Source: Saccharicrinis sp963663905
GTDB lineage: Bacteria > Bacteroidota > Bacteroidia > Bacteroidales > Marinilabiliaceae
Reading direction: 5' to 3'
Length of the DNA stretch: 64,000 bases
Assembly (NCBI GenBank): GCA_963663905.2
Contig: OY760657.1
Span: forward strand, 372,001-436,000
Shown: one piece after another, positions 37,330 through 47,027 of the stretch
Layout: every line of letters starts with the position of its first letter
Numbering within the stretch: position 1 is the first letter of the stretch
Translations under genes and position numbers: made by a program
Notes under the pieces: generated by a model
The model's input: the letters and a program-made list of their open reading frames with translations, nothing else
Told to the model about the DNA's origin: nothing
The model's database searches: none

Positions 37330-38133
37330 TTATTCTGCATTGTAAGCAACTACAGATCTCTCATTTATTGGCATTGTAGGGCGGTAGTTGTTGTTTAAAA
37401 TAGAAGAAAATTTTTCTATTTGTTCTTTTGAAGCTTCTAAAGGAGTTTGCAATACATACCATGTTACAATCTCTGAGCATGGAGGTGTAGTTAGTGAACC
37501 ATTATAATGATAATAACTTAAGTTTCCAGGAATAGCTTCCATTAATTCAATTTGATCTTCGTTAGAAAACTCTCCTTTTTCTTTTGGGAAACTATCTAAA
37601 TATTTATCAAATAAAGGATTTGCTGCACCTTCTTTAAATAAAATACCCATAACCAATAAGTCCGAATCTGAATGTTTGTGAACAAAGTGTACTTCTAGAG
37701 GATAATGCTCTCCGTTTACAGTATGTTCACTTAATGCATGATAGTGGAATTGAAGAAGTTGATATTCTTTACCTTCAATATTTAAAGTGTTGTTTCCATT
37801 TACGTTAAACTGTACTGTGTGTCCATTGTTGATGATGTCAACATTAGTAGTACTGTAATTTAGTGTCAAAGGAAGTAAGCTGTCAACCTTATTTACGCTA
37901 TCAGTGATAATATCAATTGGAGATTGAATAGTGCCTCCGCAAGCAAGAAAGTCTTCTGTTAAATTTTTCCAGTTTTCAGGTCCTTCTTCTCCGGTAGCGT
38001 GTGTCCAGTGAACATGCCCTTTTTCATGAGCTTTGTGATCTTCTTGATTAGCTTGTTTTTGTTGTGTTGTATTACATGATGCTAAAGCAAAAACAACAGA
38101 AACAGATAAAATCCATTTGTTAAGTGTTTTCAT
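37330..38133 (-). CDS. Alpha-carbonic anhydrase lipoprotein
   Basis: The product has 267 residues with lipobox VFALASC (Cys 20). A His-rich stretch follows (HKAHEKGHVHWTHATG). The alpha-class fold shows CGGTIQSPIDI, a zinc site with H130 and H132 in QFHYHALSEHTVNGEHYPLEVHFVH and H149 as third ligand, and the proton-wire region GSLTTPPCSEIVTWYVLQTP. It hydrates CO2 to bicarbonate in the periplasm. It is a single gene between two unrelated operons, facing away from the MarR gene over a 477-bp gap. Confidence 0.95.
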   Translation of the reverse strand: MKTLNKWILSVSVVFALASCNTTQQKQANQEDHKAHEKGHVHWTHATGEEGPENWKNLTEDFLACGGTIQSPIDIITDSVNKVDSLLPLTLNYSTTNVDIINNGHTVQFNVNGNNTLNIEGKEYQLLQFHYHALSEHTVNGEHYPLEVHFVHKHSDSDLLVMGILFKEGAANPLFDKYLDSFPKEKGEFSNEDQIELMEAIPGNLSYYHYNGSLTTPPCSEIVTWYVLQTPLEASKEQIEKFSSILNNNYRPTMPINERSVVAYNAE

Positions 38134-38610
38134 TTTTTCAATTTGTTAATTATAAATTAAATAGAGTTTATTGATAATCTATAAACAAAATCATTTCTCT
38201 ATGTGTAGCTGATTTTGTCTGTTAGAATTTTCGGATGCTAAAGTATAGCAAAACTAAATCTGTTATTCTCGTTGGAGAATAAATTTACTTAAAAGTTATG
38301 TTAAAAATAATTAATGTACAAACAATGGAAATAGGTATTTGTGATACTTTGAAATATTAGGTGCTTTGTGTATTTCATTATTTCTTATGTATCATATTAA
38401 TTAATATTAAGATTCAACTATGAAATGTCCTTATCATTTCTCTCTGAGAGATTATGTATGTTAATTAACATTAAATGAATATTTCAACAGTTGCAAAAGT
38501 CAACTAATAAACATTTCTTTGTAATCCAAATTCTATTCAGAATCTTCGTTTCGTGGATTAAGATATTGATATATAGGATTTAAGGTTTGTAGAATTTAAA
38601 TGTATATAAT
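38134..38610. promoter_or_regulatory. Divergent promoter region, carbonic anhydrase / MarR
   Basis: This 477-bp AT-rich gap has no gene. On the minus strand a TAGTTTTG element (about 38243-38250) fits the Bacteroidota -7 consensus for the carbonic anhydrase gene but has no clear -33 partner. No clear operator palindrome for the MarR protein was identified. Confidence 0.4.
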
Positions 38611-39051
38611 ATGAATTTCGAAGTCAAGCCATTGGGAATGACAATAGGATCTATTAAAGGTATTTTTCCAAAGTTGATAGCGGACTTATTAAAGGAAAAA
38701 GGGATTGATTATAGTTTTGACCAAATGGTAGTGCTACTGGTACTTAGGTTTTGCAAGAAAGAGGCTCCGGTGCAGCAGGATATTGCTGAGATCATGAAAA
38801 AAGATAAGTCAGTCGTGCTTAGAATGATTGATGTACTTGAAAAGGATGGTTTATTAATACGCAGTACTGATCCAAATGACAGAAGGCGAAATATAATTTC
38901 TCTTACTAAAAAAGGATTTGAATATACTGAGTTGACTATTGCTTGTGATCAAGAAATAACAGTGGGCCTTATGGAAGGATTAAATGAAGAAGAAATCGCA
39001 ACCTTCTACAAAGTGTTTGATCATATTCAAAATAAAATTGGATTAAAGTAA
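38611..39051 (+). CDS. MarR-family transcriptional regulator of the efflux operon
   Basis: The product has 146 residues. It is a winged-helix protein with the MarR pattern: PVQQDIAEIMKKDKSVVLRMIDVLEKDGLLIRSTDPNDRRRNIISLTKKG. It has the basic D-x-R-x-x wing and flanking dimerisation helices. It is the first gene before an RND efflux set on the same strand (73 bp to the adaptor gene). It is most likely the local repressor, released by a toxic small molecule. The ligand is unknown. Confidence 0.9.
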   Translation: MNFEVKPLGMTIGSIKGIFPKLIADLLKEKGIDYSFDQMVVLLVLRFCKKEAPVQQDIAEIMKKDKSVVLRMIDVLEKDGLLIRSTDPNDRRRNIISLTKKGFEYTELTIACDQEITVGLMEGLNEEEIATFYKVFDHIQNKIGLK

Positions 39052-39124
39052 AAAAATTTGAATCAATAGTTGCTAATGTTGACTATTGTTAAAAACAACG
39101 ATAACAATATATAATAATTATACT

Positions 39125-40189
39125 ATGAATTTACAGAAGATTACGACAGGAGCATTAGGCCTCCTATTATTAGTTTCTTGTAGTAAAAAAACACAATCTA
39201 CAAGTGCTACGCAATCCGCTAAAACATATCCTGTTACAGAATTGGTGGCTAAAGATGTTGAGCTGCACTCTGTATATCCAACTGTTTTAAAAGGACAGGT
39301 TGATATTGAAATAAAGCCGAGAGTAGATGGTTTTATTGAAGCCGTGTATGTGGATGAAGGATCAGTTGTTAAAAAAGGAACTCCTTTATTTAAAATTAAT
39401 TCGCCATCATCAGTTCAGGCATTACAAACTGCTCAGGCCAGTTATAATACGGCTCAGCTTGATGTAGAACGTATGCGTCCTTTGGCAGAAAAAGGAATTA
39501 TAAGTGATGTATTATTAAAGTCTTACGAAAATGCTTTTAATTCGGCTAAAGCAAATTTAGATAAGGCTAAAGCTTCATTAAGCTGGACTACAGTTACAAG
39601 CCCTATTAATGGTACTGTTGGAACATTACCATACCGAATAGGTACTTTAGTAACAAGCTCTTCTGTATTAACCAGTATTGCAAATACAGATAAAGTAGTT
39701 GCTTATTTCTCTATGAACGAAAAAGAACTATTGGAGTTTATGCGTCAATGGGAAGGTAATACACAGGCAGAAAAGATAGAAAAAATGCCATCTGTAAAAT
39801 TGATTTTAGCTGATGGAAGTGAGTATGAAGAAGAAGGAAGAATTGAAACAATATCTGGTGTTGTTGATGCTGCTACTGGTGCTGTAAATTTTAGAGCGGT
39901 GTTTAGTAATCCTCACGGTCTATTAAGAAGTGGAACAAGCGGAAAAGTGATTATTCCTACATTACTAAAAAATGTATTTGTAATCCCTCAAAAAGCAACA
40001 TTTGCTCAACAAAATAAAGTATTGGTTTATACATTGAATGGAAATAAAACTGCACAAAAAGTAATTACTGTTGAATCTACTCCAGATGGTAAAAGTTACG
40101 CAGTGTTAGATGGTGTTAATGCCGGTGATAAAATTGTTACCGATGGTATTTCAACACTTAAAAATGATATGGAAATTCAGATTCAATAA
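39125..40189 (+). CDS. RND efflux periplasmic adaptor (membrane fusion protein)
   Basis: The product has 354 residues from ATG 39125; an upstream TTG at 39086 only adds an untypical extension before the lipobox LLLLVSC (Cys 19). Domains are a barrel-sandwich lipoyl half-motif (VDIEIKPRVDGFIEAVYVDEGSVVKKGTPLFKI), an alpha-hairpin (YNTAQLDVERMRPLAEKGIIS...AKANLDKAKASLSWTTVTSPINGTVG) and beta-barrel domains (VVDAATGAVNFRAVFSNPHGLLRSGTSGKVIIP). It links the inner-membrane pump to the outer-membrane channel. The pump gene starts 16 bp downstream. Confidence 0.95.
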   Translation: MNLQKITTGALGLLLLVSCSKKTQSTSATQSAKTYPVTELVAKDVELHSVYPTVLKGQVDIEIKPRVDGFIEAVYVDEGSVVKKGTPLFKINSPSSVQALQTAQASYNTAQLDVERMRPLAEKGIISDVLLKSYENAFNSAKANLDKAKASLSWTTVTSPINGTVGTLPYRIGTLVTSSSVLTSIANTDKVVAYFSMNEKELLEFMRQWEGNTQAEKIEKMPSVKLILADGSEYEEEGRIETISGVVDAATGAVNFRAVFSNPHGLLRSGTSGKVIIPTLLKNVFVIPQKATFAQQNKVLVYTLNGNKTAQKVITVESTPDGKSYAVLDGVNAGDKIVTDGISTLKNDMEIQIQ

Positions 40190-40205
40190 TTAAAAGAAAA
40201 AGCTA

Positions 40206-43200
40206 ATGTTAAAAACATTCATAGAACGTCCCGTATTATCTACGGTAATATCTATATTATTTGTGGTGTTGGGTGTTATTGGTATTGCTACCTTACCGGT
40301 AGAGCAATATCCCAATATTGCCCCTCCAACAGTAAGGGTCGAAACAACATATAGTGGGGCTAATGCCGATGCTGTATTAAAAAGTGTAATTGTTCCGCTC
40401 GAAGAGTCTATTAATGGTGTTGAAGGAATGACTTATATGACTTCTACGGCATCAAATGGTGGTTCTGCTCGTATCGAGGTTTATTTTAAGCAGGGAGTAG
40501 ATCCTGATATTGCAACGGTTAACGTTCAAAACAGGGTTTCTCAAGCTACTTCATTATTACCTTCAGAAGTTACACAAGTGGGTGTAACAGTTCAAAAGCA
40601 GCAAAGTAGTAATGTGCTTTTTATTGCGGTATCTTCTACAAATCCGGATTACGATGGTGAGTTTATTCAAAACTATGCTAACATTAACATCATCCCTCAA
40701 ATTAAAAGGGTAACAGGTGTAGGTAGTGCTGAAGTATATGGAGCAAGAAATTACTCAATGCGTATCTGGCTTAGACCTGATGCATTGGCTGCATATAAAA
40801 TGAATCCAACAGAGGTTATAGCTGCATTACAGGATCAAAATATTGAAGCAGCTCCTGGAGAACTAGGTGCTAACAGTAATCAAACATTTCAATATTCTTT
40901 AAAATATACTGGTCGTTTAAATACTGAGGCTCAGTTTGAGGATATTATCATTCGTTCAGAAGATTCTCAGGTATTAAGATTAAAAGATGTTGCTGATGTT
41001 GAGTTAGGTTCTTTATCTTATGCGGTAAATACATTAAATGAGGGTAACCCTGCAATCATTATGGGTATTTCGCAAACTGCAGGTTCTAATGCTCAGGATG
41101 TAATCAGTGATGTAAAAGAAGTATTAGCCAAGGCTGCTGAAACATTTCCTGATGGTATGAAGTACAGTTTTGAAATGGATGCCAGTAGTTTCTTAAATGC
41201 ATCTATCGAAAAAGTATTACATACATTATTTGAGGCCTTTATCCTGGTATTTATTGTAGTATTCTTATTTCTGCAAAACTTCAGGGCTACCTTGATTCCG
41301 GCTATTGCTGTACCTGTAGCTATTATTGGTACATTCTTTTTCTTATTGGTGTTTGGTTTTTCAATAAACCTGTTAACCTTATTTGCTTTGGTATTGGCCA
41401 TTGGTATTGTTGTGGATGATGCTATTGTGGTTGTTGAGGCTGTTCACTCGCATATGGATGCAGGTGAAAAAGATCCTCGTAAAGCAACATTAAGTGCATT
41501 GGGCGAAATTGCTCCGGCTATTGTATCAATTACATTGGTAATGTCGGCAGTATTTATTCCGGTTAGTTTTATTGGAGGAACCAGTGGTGTTTTCTTTAAA
41601 CAATTTGGTTTAACACTGGCCATTTCTATTGTTATTTCTGCAGTAAATGCATTAACCTTAAGTCCTGCTTTATGTGCCATATTCCTAAAATCGCATCATA
41701 TTCCTGAGGCTAAGGATCGTAATTTCATGCAGCGTTTTTACTATGTGTTTAATGTAGGTTTTGATGCTGTTACTCAAAAGTATGGTAAAACACTAAACTT
41801 TATGGGTAAGAAGAGCCATCGTTGGATTACTGTAGTCATCATTGGCGTATTTAGTTATATCTTTTATTTCCTTATCAATATGATACCTGCAGGTTTCGTT
41901 CCTCAGGAGGATAGTGGTGGTGTAATGGGTATGATTACTTTAGCTCCGGGATCATCATTGGAAAGAACTGACAGTATTGTTGAAAAAGTGGTGGAAATAG
42001 CAAGTGAAATTCCTCACGTACGTACGGTAACTAACCTTACTGGTGTTAGCTTTTTAAGTGGTATGGGTAGCTCTTACGGATCAGTGATCATTAAAATGGA
42101 TGACTGGACAGAAAGAGATATTACAACATCAGATGTAGCTGCAATATTAAAACAAAGAACAGATAGCATAACCAATGCATCGTTTATGTTCTTTGGTATG
42201 CCAACTTTACAAGGTTTTGGTATGAGTAGTGGTGTTGAGTTAAAGATGCAGGATAAAACAGGTGGTGATATCAATAAGTTTTATGAGGTTACCAATGAAT
42301 TTCTGGATAAAATCAGAGCCAGTGGTACTACTATGATGATCATGAACACCTTTGACCCTCGTTTCCCTCAAAAAGAAATTCATGTAGATATCGCTAAAAT
42401 TAAGGATGCAGGTATGACCTTAAGTACAGTAATGACCACATTACAGGCTTATATTGGTAGTATGTATGTATCTAACTTTAACCTGTACGGAAAACAGTTC
42501 CGTGTTATGGTTCAGGCTGCTCCTGAGTATCGCTCTAAATTAGATGACTTGAGTTATCTGCAAGTAAAAACAGGTAGTGGTGAAATGGCGCCAATATCAG
42601 AATTTATTAGTATTGAGGATGTAACCGGACCTCAGGCCTTAACCCGTTTTAACTTATATTCTTCAATGTCAGTAACAATCATCCCAAATTATTATGAAGG
42701 TAAGAGTTCAGGAGATGTATTGAAGTTTATCGAATCAATTGATTTGCCTGACGGATATGGTTATGACTTTTCTGGTATGACTCGCGAGGAAGTAAATAGT
42801 AGTAGTACAACAGCTATTATCTTTGTGCTTTGTTTGGTATTTGTATATCTATTGTTAGCTGCTCTATACGAAAGTTATATACTTCCATTAGCTGTAATTT
42901 TATCATTACCTGTAGGTTTAGCAGGTGTGTTTGTATTCATCTTTGTGGCAATGGTTAGTGGTACTGGTATTATGAATAATATTTATGTACAGATTTCACT
43001 AATCATGCTTATTGGTCTATTGGCTAAAAATGCCATCCTTATTGTTGAATACGCTCTTCAAAGGCGAAAACAGGGAATGGCTATTGTAAAAGCTGCTGTA
43101 AGTGGTGCTGTTGCGCGTTTACGACCTATTTTAATGACCTCATTTGCATTTATATTCGGATTATTGCCATTGGCTTTAGCAAAAGGAGCTGGTGCTATTG

Positions 43201-43367
43201 GTAACAAATCCATTGGTATCAGTGCTATTGGAGGTATGTTAGTAGGTACATTAATTGGTATTATTATTATTCCTACACTGTTTATAATGTTCCAGAGTTT
43301 ACAGGAAAAAGTAAGCAAAAAGAAGATTGTTACTATTGATGACGAGGAAATTAAAGAAATTCAATAA
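40206..43367 (+). CDS. RND multidrug efflux pump (AcrB/HAE1 type)
   Basis: The product has 1053 residues, the usual HAE1 length. The N-terminus MLKTFIERPVLSTVISILFVVLGVIGIATLPVEQYPNIAPP is typical. The proton-relay acids are D404-D405 in TM4 (GIVVDDAIVVVEA), and the matching lysine is K941 in TM10 (GLLAKNAILIVEYAL). The two large periplasmic loops and twelve transmembrane helices are present. It exports drugs or other amphiphiles in exchange for protons, together with the adaptor and outer-membrane factor of this operon. Confidence 0.97.
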   Translation: MLKTFIERPVLSTVISILFVVLGVIGIATLPVEQYPNIAPPTVRVETTYSGANADAVLKSVIVPLEESINGVEGMTYMTSTASNGGSARIEVYFKQGVDPDIATVNVQNRVSQATSLLPSEVTQVGVTVQKQQSSNVLFIAVSSTNPDYDGEFIQNYANINIIPQIKRVTGVGSAEVYGARNYSMRIWLRPDALAAYKMNPTEVIAALQDQNIEAAPGELGANSNQTFQYSLKYTGRLNTEAQFEDIIIRSEDSQVLRLKDVADVELGSLSYAVNTLNEGNPAIIMGISQTAGSNAQDVISDVKEVLAKAAETFPDGMKYSFEMDASSFLNASIEKVLHTLFEAFILVFIVVFLFLQNFRATLIPAIAVPVAIIGTFFFLLVFGFSINLLTLFALVLAIGIVVDDAIVVVEAVHSHMDAGEKDPRKATLSALGEIAPAIVSITLVMSAVFIPVSFIGGTSGVFFKQFGLTLAISIVISAVNALTLSPALCAIFLKSHHIPEAKDRNFMQRFYYVFNVGFDAVTQKYGKTLNFMGKKSHRWITVVIIGVFSYIFYFLINMIPAGFVPQEDSGGVMGMITLAPGSSLERTDSIVEKVVEIASEIPHVRTVTNLTGVSFLSGMGSSYGSVIIKMDDWTERDITTSDVAAILKQRTDSITNASFMFFGMPTLQGFGMSSGVELKMQDKTGGDINKFYEVTNEFLDKIRASGTTMMIMNTFDPRFPQKEIHVDIAKIKDAGMTLSTVMTTLQAYIGSMYVSNFNLYGKQFRVMVQAAPEYRSKLDDLSYLQVKTGSGEMAPISEFISIEDVTGPQALTRFNLYSSMSVTIIPNYYEGKSSGDVLKFIESIDLPDGYGYDFSGMTREEVNSSSTTAIIFVLCLVFVYLLLAALYESYILPLAVILSLPVGLAGVFVFIFVAMVSGTGIMNNIYVQISLIMLIGLLAKNAILIVEYALQRRKQGMAIVKAAVSGAVARLRPILMTSFAFIFGLLPLALAKGAGAIGNKSIGISAIGGMLVGTLIGIIIIPTLFIMFQSLQEKVSKKKIVTIDDEEIKEIQ

Positions 43368-43371
43368 TACG

Positions 43372-44790
43372 ATGCATAGAAAAATAAAATATACTGGCAA
43401 AAGTGCCATTCTGATAGCTTTGTTTATAGCTATCGGAATGAGCTCATGCCGAACTAGTAAAAATGTATCCGACTTAAATATGGATACAAAGGATTTAATC
43501 AGAGATGAAAATTTTAACGCCTCTGATTCTACTACTATTGCTAATATTCCATGGCAGGAGTATTTTAGCGATGATATACTAAAGCAATTGATTCAGGAAG
43601 CTTTGGATAATAACCTGGATATGAAAGTTGCTATTGAGCGTATTAATCAGGCAGAAGCAAATTTATCAATGGCTAAAGCTGCAAAATTACCAACGCTAAG
43701 TGTTGCCGCACAAGATGAGTATACCTTATATAGTATTAAAGATGGAACCACAAAAGTACTTGGTTACAATGCAAATACATTAAATGTAGGGTTAACAACC
43801 TCATGGGAAATTGATGCATGGGGAAAATTAAATAGTGCCAAAAAAGCGCAATATGCCAATTTGTTGAATTCCATGGAATATAAAAATCTGGTTCAAACAA
43901 ATGTTATTGCAGGAGTGGCTCAATTGTACTATGCTTTAATGTCGTTGGATGAGCAGTTAAGCGTAACTAAGGAAACCATTGGTCTACTTTCGCAAAGTGC
44001 TGAAACTATGCAGGCATTAAAAGATGCAGGTCAAACAACAGGTGCAGCTGTAGAGCAAAGTAATGCTTTATTGTATAATACTCAGTTATCTGTTTATACT
44101 ATCGAAGATCAAATTCATCAGCAGGAAAATGCTTTGAGTATTTTATTGGGAAGAATACCAGGTGTAATTTCTCGTAATGCTATCAGTCAGCAATCAGTAC
44201 CAACAGAGTTGAAATATGGTGTTCCTGCTCAGTTGTTATCTAAACGTCCTGATGTGTTAAGTGCTGAGCTATCATTTAGAGCTGCTTTTGAAGCAACTAA
44301 TGCAGCGCAGGCAAGTCTGTATCCTAGTATTACTCTAAGTAGTGGATTTTTAGGTTATAACGGAACAGAACTTTCTGATTTCTTTAAACCTGAAAGTATT
44401 GCAGCTAATTTTGTTGCAGGAATAGCACAGCCTATCTTCTACAAAAAACAATTACGTGGTAGTTTGGCCATTGCCAAATCACAACAGGAAGAGGCATTGC
44501 TAACCTTTAAAAATACAGTTTTAGCAGCAGGACAAGAAGTGTCGGATATTTTATTCAGCTTTAAATCATCTGTAAATAAAAACGAATTACGTGTTAAGCA
44601 GATTAATGCTTTAACTAATGCGGTTGATTTTACACAAGAGTTATTAAAAGCCGGTGAAGCCAATTACGTTGAAGTATTAAACGCACAACAAAGTTTATTG
44701 TCTGCTCAGTTAAGTCAGGTTTCTGATAAATTAGAGCAGTTAAACTATTCAGTAGACTTATATAAAGCATTAGGTGGAGGAAAGAATTAA
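43372..44790 (+). CDS. RND efflux outer-membrane factor (OprM/NodT-type lipoprotein)
   Basis: The product has 472 residues from ATG 43372, 4 bp after the pump stop; the frame also runs upstream inside the pump gene but without a signal. The lipobox is IGMSSC (Cys 26). OEP repeats occur in two halves (NNLDMKVAIERINQAEANLSMAKAAKLPTLSV; LLSKRPDVLSAELSFRAAFEATNAAQASLYPSITLSSGFLG; LLKAGEANYVEVLNAQQSLLSAQL). It is the trimeric exit duct of the pump. A strong terminator follows about 80 bp downstream. Confidence 0.96.
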   Translation: MHRKIKYTGKSAILIALFIAIGMSSCRTSKNVSDLNMDTKDLIRDENFNASDSTTIANIPWQEYFSDDILKQLIQEALDNNLDMKVAIERINQAEANLSMAKAAKLPTLSVAAQDEYTLYSIKDGTTKVLGYNANTLNVGLTTSWEIDAWGKLNSAKKAQYANLLNSMEYKNLVQTNVIAGVAQLYYALMSLDEQLSVTKETIGLLSQSAETMQALKDAGQTTGAAVEQSNALLYNTQLSVYTIEDQIHQQENALSILLGRIPGVISRNAISQQSVPTELKYGVPAQLLSKRPDVLSAELSFRAAFEATNAAQASLYPSITLSSGFLGYNGTELSDFFKPESIAANFVAGIAQPIFYKKQLRGSLAIAKSQQEEALLTFKNTVLAAGQEVSDILFSFKSSVNKNELRVKQINALTNAVDFTQELLKAGEANYVEVLNAQQSLLSAQLSQVSDKLEQLNYSVDLYKALGGGKN

Positions 44791-44871
44791 TTATAAACCA
44801 GTCAGGATTAATAAGCATCATGCAAATAATCCTGAATGATTTTTAAAAAAGTACATATAGTTAAAATGCAG

Positions 44872-44908
44872 AGGGTTTTTACATTTTTTTGTGAGAACCC
44901 TTTTTTTA
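44872..44908 (+). terminator. Rho-independent terminator of the efflux operon
   Basis: A 12-bp stem (AGGGTTTTTACA / TGTGAGAACCCT, 44872-44883 and 44890-44901, two G-U pairs) has a T6 loop and is followed by T6. Confidence 0.85.
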
Positions 44909-44909
44909 T

Positions 44910-45250
44910 AAGCCAGATCGCGCGGATTTTCAATCCGTGCGTTTACCATTTCATAAAAAAATATCCATTACCTACGGAAATAAAGAAGGATTTGCAATCC
45001 GGTAAGTTAAAAAACAACTACCCCAACGCGTCACTACGTTTGTATTGGGCTAAAATGAATTGTCCTTTCAGGACGCGATTCAAAATCGCAAGTATTATTG
45101 TAAATCATATATCCGTTATAAACCTAAACGCAATGCAAATAATTACCATCATGTACATCCCGGGCTGAAAGCCCAGTTTAATTCAGCCCATGGCAACGCC
45201 ATGGGAACAATAACATCCGGAAAATCAGCGCCCTGTAAGGGCAACTCAAT
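44910..45250. repeat. REP-like repeat block, left part
   Basis: No gene is seen here; the open frames in this stretch are repeat-derived. It holds a CGCGGATT-TTC-AATCCGTGCG palindrome (near 44919), a related degenerate copy near 44975, the unit CCCAACGCGTCACTACG...ATTGGGCT (about 45023-45052), GTCCTTTCAGGACGC (about 45061-45076), palindromes CCCGGGCTG.. and GCCCATGGCAACGCCATGGG (45186-45205), and GCGCCCTGTAAGGGCAACTC at 45228-45247. The last lies just outside the transposase pseudogene. Confidence 0.75.
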
Positions 45251-45251
45251 T

Positions 45252-45707
45252 TTACTTCCACAAAAATTCCAGATTATATTCCAAACCATATTCTTTCAAA
45301 AATAAAATGTATTCATCTTTAAATGATAATTTCTTATGATGTTCCTCCTGATTTTGAATGTACTTGTATGTTTTATCATGTAACGATGGACTAACCGAAA
45401 AAGCACCATAACCACTTTGCTATGCAAATACCCTGTAAAAATTATCATACTGTTTTAACCAACGACTACTATGACGTTTTATTTCTTCCACCAATTTCGA
45501 TATAGCAATATTTTTCGATTGAACGCAAAGTATATGAATATGATCTTGAGTGCCATTAATAATTATGGGGATAGAATCGTTATCCTTAATAATGGATCCT
45601 ATATAAGCATGTAGTTTGGTGTAATCAGATTTTCTAATGTATGTTTCATTACTGTCTTTAACATGAAAGATAATATGAACAAATAGTTTGGATAAGGATT
45701 GTGACAT
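45252..45707 (-). pseudogene. REP-associated tyrosine transposase (RAYT / IS200-like Y1), interrupted by one stop codon
   Basis: Read from ATG 45707, the frame gives 95 residues with the Y1 transposase pattern: KLFVHIIFHVK, the HUH motif in GTQDHIHIL (H56, H58), and ISKLVEEIKRHSSRWL. A TAG then stands at codon 96 (45420-45422). Beyond it the same frame continues without gap: QSGYGAFSVSPSLHDKTYKYIQNQEEHHKK and so on, to a stop at 45252-45254, 151 codons in all. Family members have Trp before Q-x-GYGAFS, so a single TGG-to-TAG change explains the break. The catalytic Tyr (Y116, in KYIQNQ) lies after the stop. REP-like sequences in opposite orientation flank the gene at 45228-45247 and 45759-45782. 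Confidence 0.9.
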
Positions 45708-45854
45708 TGATAATGTATTATAATTTAATGAAATACTAATATATACATAATTTTTAAAGTGAGTTGCCCCTTCAGGGCGCCATATTATATCATGGTAAAA
45801 TAAAGATTTACAATTACCCCATCCATTTGTAACTATCACAATTAATATCTTAAG

Positions 45855-45897
45855 AGCTGTAAATCAGCCTCTCCCTTTTGGGGAGATTGAGAGGGGC
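45855..45897 (+). repeat. Intergenic repeat family A, copy 6
   Basis: AGCTGTAAATCAGCCTC...GGGGAGATTGAGAGGGGC, inside the first composite unit. It lacks the leading ACCA of the mannan-locus copies. Confidence 0.85.
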
Positions 45898-46195
45898 CAC
45901 ACCATCATGCACATCCCTGACTGTAAGCCCAACTTATTTCAGCCCAAGGCAACGCAATGTGAACCATCACCATCAGTTATATCCGCGCCCTGTAAGGACA
46001 GCTTAAACAGTATAAAATGTCATTCAGTTGCCCCTTCAGGGCGCCATTTGCATGATGCTGATATATCCCAACGCGTCACTACGTTTGCATTGGGCTAAAA
46101 TGATTTGTCCTTTCAGGACGCTATATTATATCATGGTAAAACAATGTTATACAATTACACCATCCATTTGTAACTATTACAATTAATATCTTAAA

Positions 46196-46238
46196 AGCTG
46201 TAAATCAGCCTCTCCCTTTTGGGGAGATTGAGAGGGGC
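46196..46238 (+). repeat. Intergenic repeat family A, copy 7
   Basis: It agrees with copy 6 across the compared positions and lies inside the second composite unit. Confidence 0.85.
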
Positions 46239-46614
46239 CACACCATCATGCACATCCCTGACTGTAAGCCCAGTTCAATTCAGCCCATGGCAACGCCATG
46301 GGAACAATAACATCCGGTAAATCATCGTCCAGAAAGGACAGCTCAAACAGTACTAAATGTTATTAAGTTGCCCTTACAGGGCGCATTTTAAATATTGCAT
46401 TATTTTACCCAACGCGTCACTGGGTTTTGCATTGGGCTAAAATGAATTGCCCCTTCAGGGCGCCATTTGCATGATGCTGATATATCCCAACGCGTCACTA
46501 CGTTTGCATTGGGCTAAAATGATTTGTCCTTTCAGGACGCCATATTATATCATGGTAAAATAAAGATTTACAATTACCCCATCCATTTGTAACTATTACA
46601 ATTAATATCTTAAA

Positions 46615-46657
46615 AGCTGTAAATCAGCCTCTCCCTTTTGGGGAGATTGAGAGGGGC
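46615..46657 (+). repeat. Intergenic repeat family A, copy 8
   Basis: It agrees with copies 6 and 7 across the compared positions and lies inside the third composite unit. Confidence 0.85.
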
Positions 46658-47027
46658 CACACCATCATGCACATCCCGGGCTGTAAGCCCAACTTATTTC
46701 AGCCCATGGCAGCGCCATGGGAACCATCACCATCAGTTATATCCGCGCCCTGTAAGGGCAACTCAACTAATACTCCTTTTTGAATTATTTGCATCATGTA
46801 AATAATCCAACCTGTTTTTTCCTTTATTCCCTTATAATTCTTAAAATATTTAAAAAAGTAACTAGACTTAACAACAGTTACATTTAAAAATTCTACTTTT
46901 AAGGAGCTTATAACATTCAATAGTTTATTAGGTTATGATTTAAAAATAGTTATGAATTGGTTTAACAACCTAATGATCTATTTACCTAATCATTTAATAA
47001 CCTATTGATCTCTTACACATTTAACAT

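Larger units (their letters stand above)
45759..46800 (+). repeat. Tandem array of composite REP-like units
   Basis: Three long units repeat with offsets of about 341 and 419 bp, counted from ATATTATATCATGG at 45782, 46123 and 46542. Each unit contains, in order, an AT spacer with CCATCCATTTGTAACTAT, a family A repeat, CATGCACATCCC, palindromes around CAGCCC-ATGGC, and GCGCCCTGTAAGG. The second and third also carry CCCAACGCGTCAC...GCATTGGGCTAAAATG and GCCCCTTCAGGGCGCC-type palindromes before the next unit. A partial fourth unit ends at about 46770. Open frames in the array are by-products of the repeats. Confidence 0.85.

Noticed and set aside
41093..42274. Minus-strand frames opposite the RND pump gene
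   Set aside because: They are shadows of the pump coding sequence, with low-complexity Asn/Thr/Ile-rich translations.
44836..45305. Open frames of 110 and 81 codons after the efflux operon
   Set aside because: They run through a terminator and REP-like palindromes, have no start context or family similarity, and overlap each other.
45708..45839. N-terminal extension of the transposase frame
   Set aside because: It is translated from the flanking REP-like repeat; the family begins at MSQSLSKLFVHI.
45907..46098. Open frame of 63 codons inside the repeat array
   Set aside because: It consists wholly of repeat units that recur in tandem; translation reflects the repeats, not a gene.
44910..46800. 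Possible CRISPR array
   Set aside because: Repeat units are 340-420 bp composites with internal palindromes; there are no short regular repeats with unique spacers and no cas genes.
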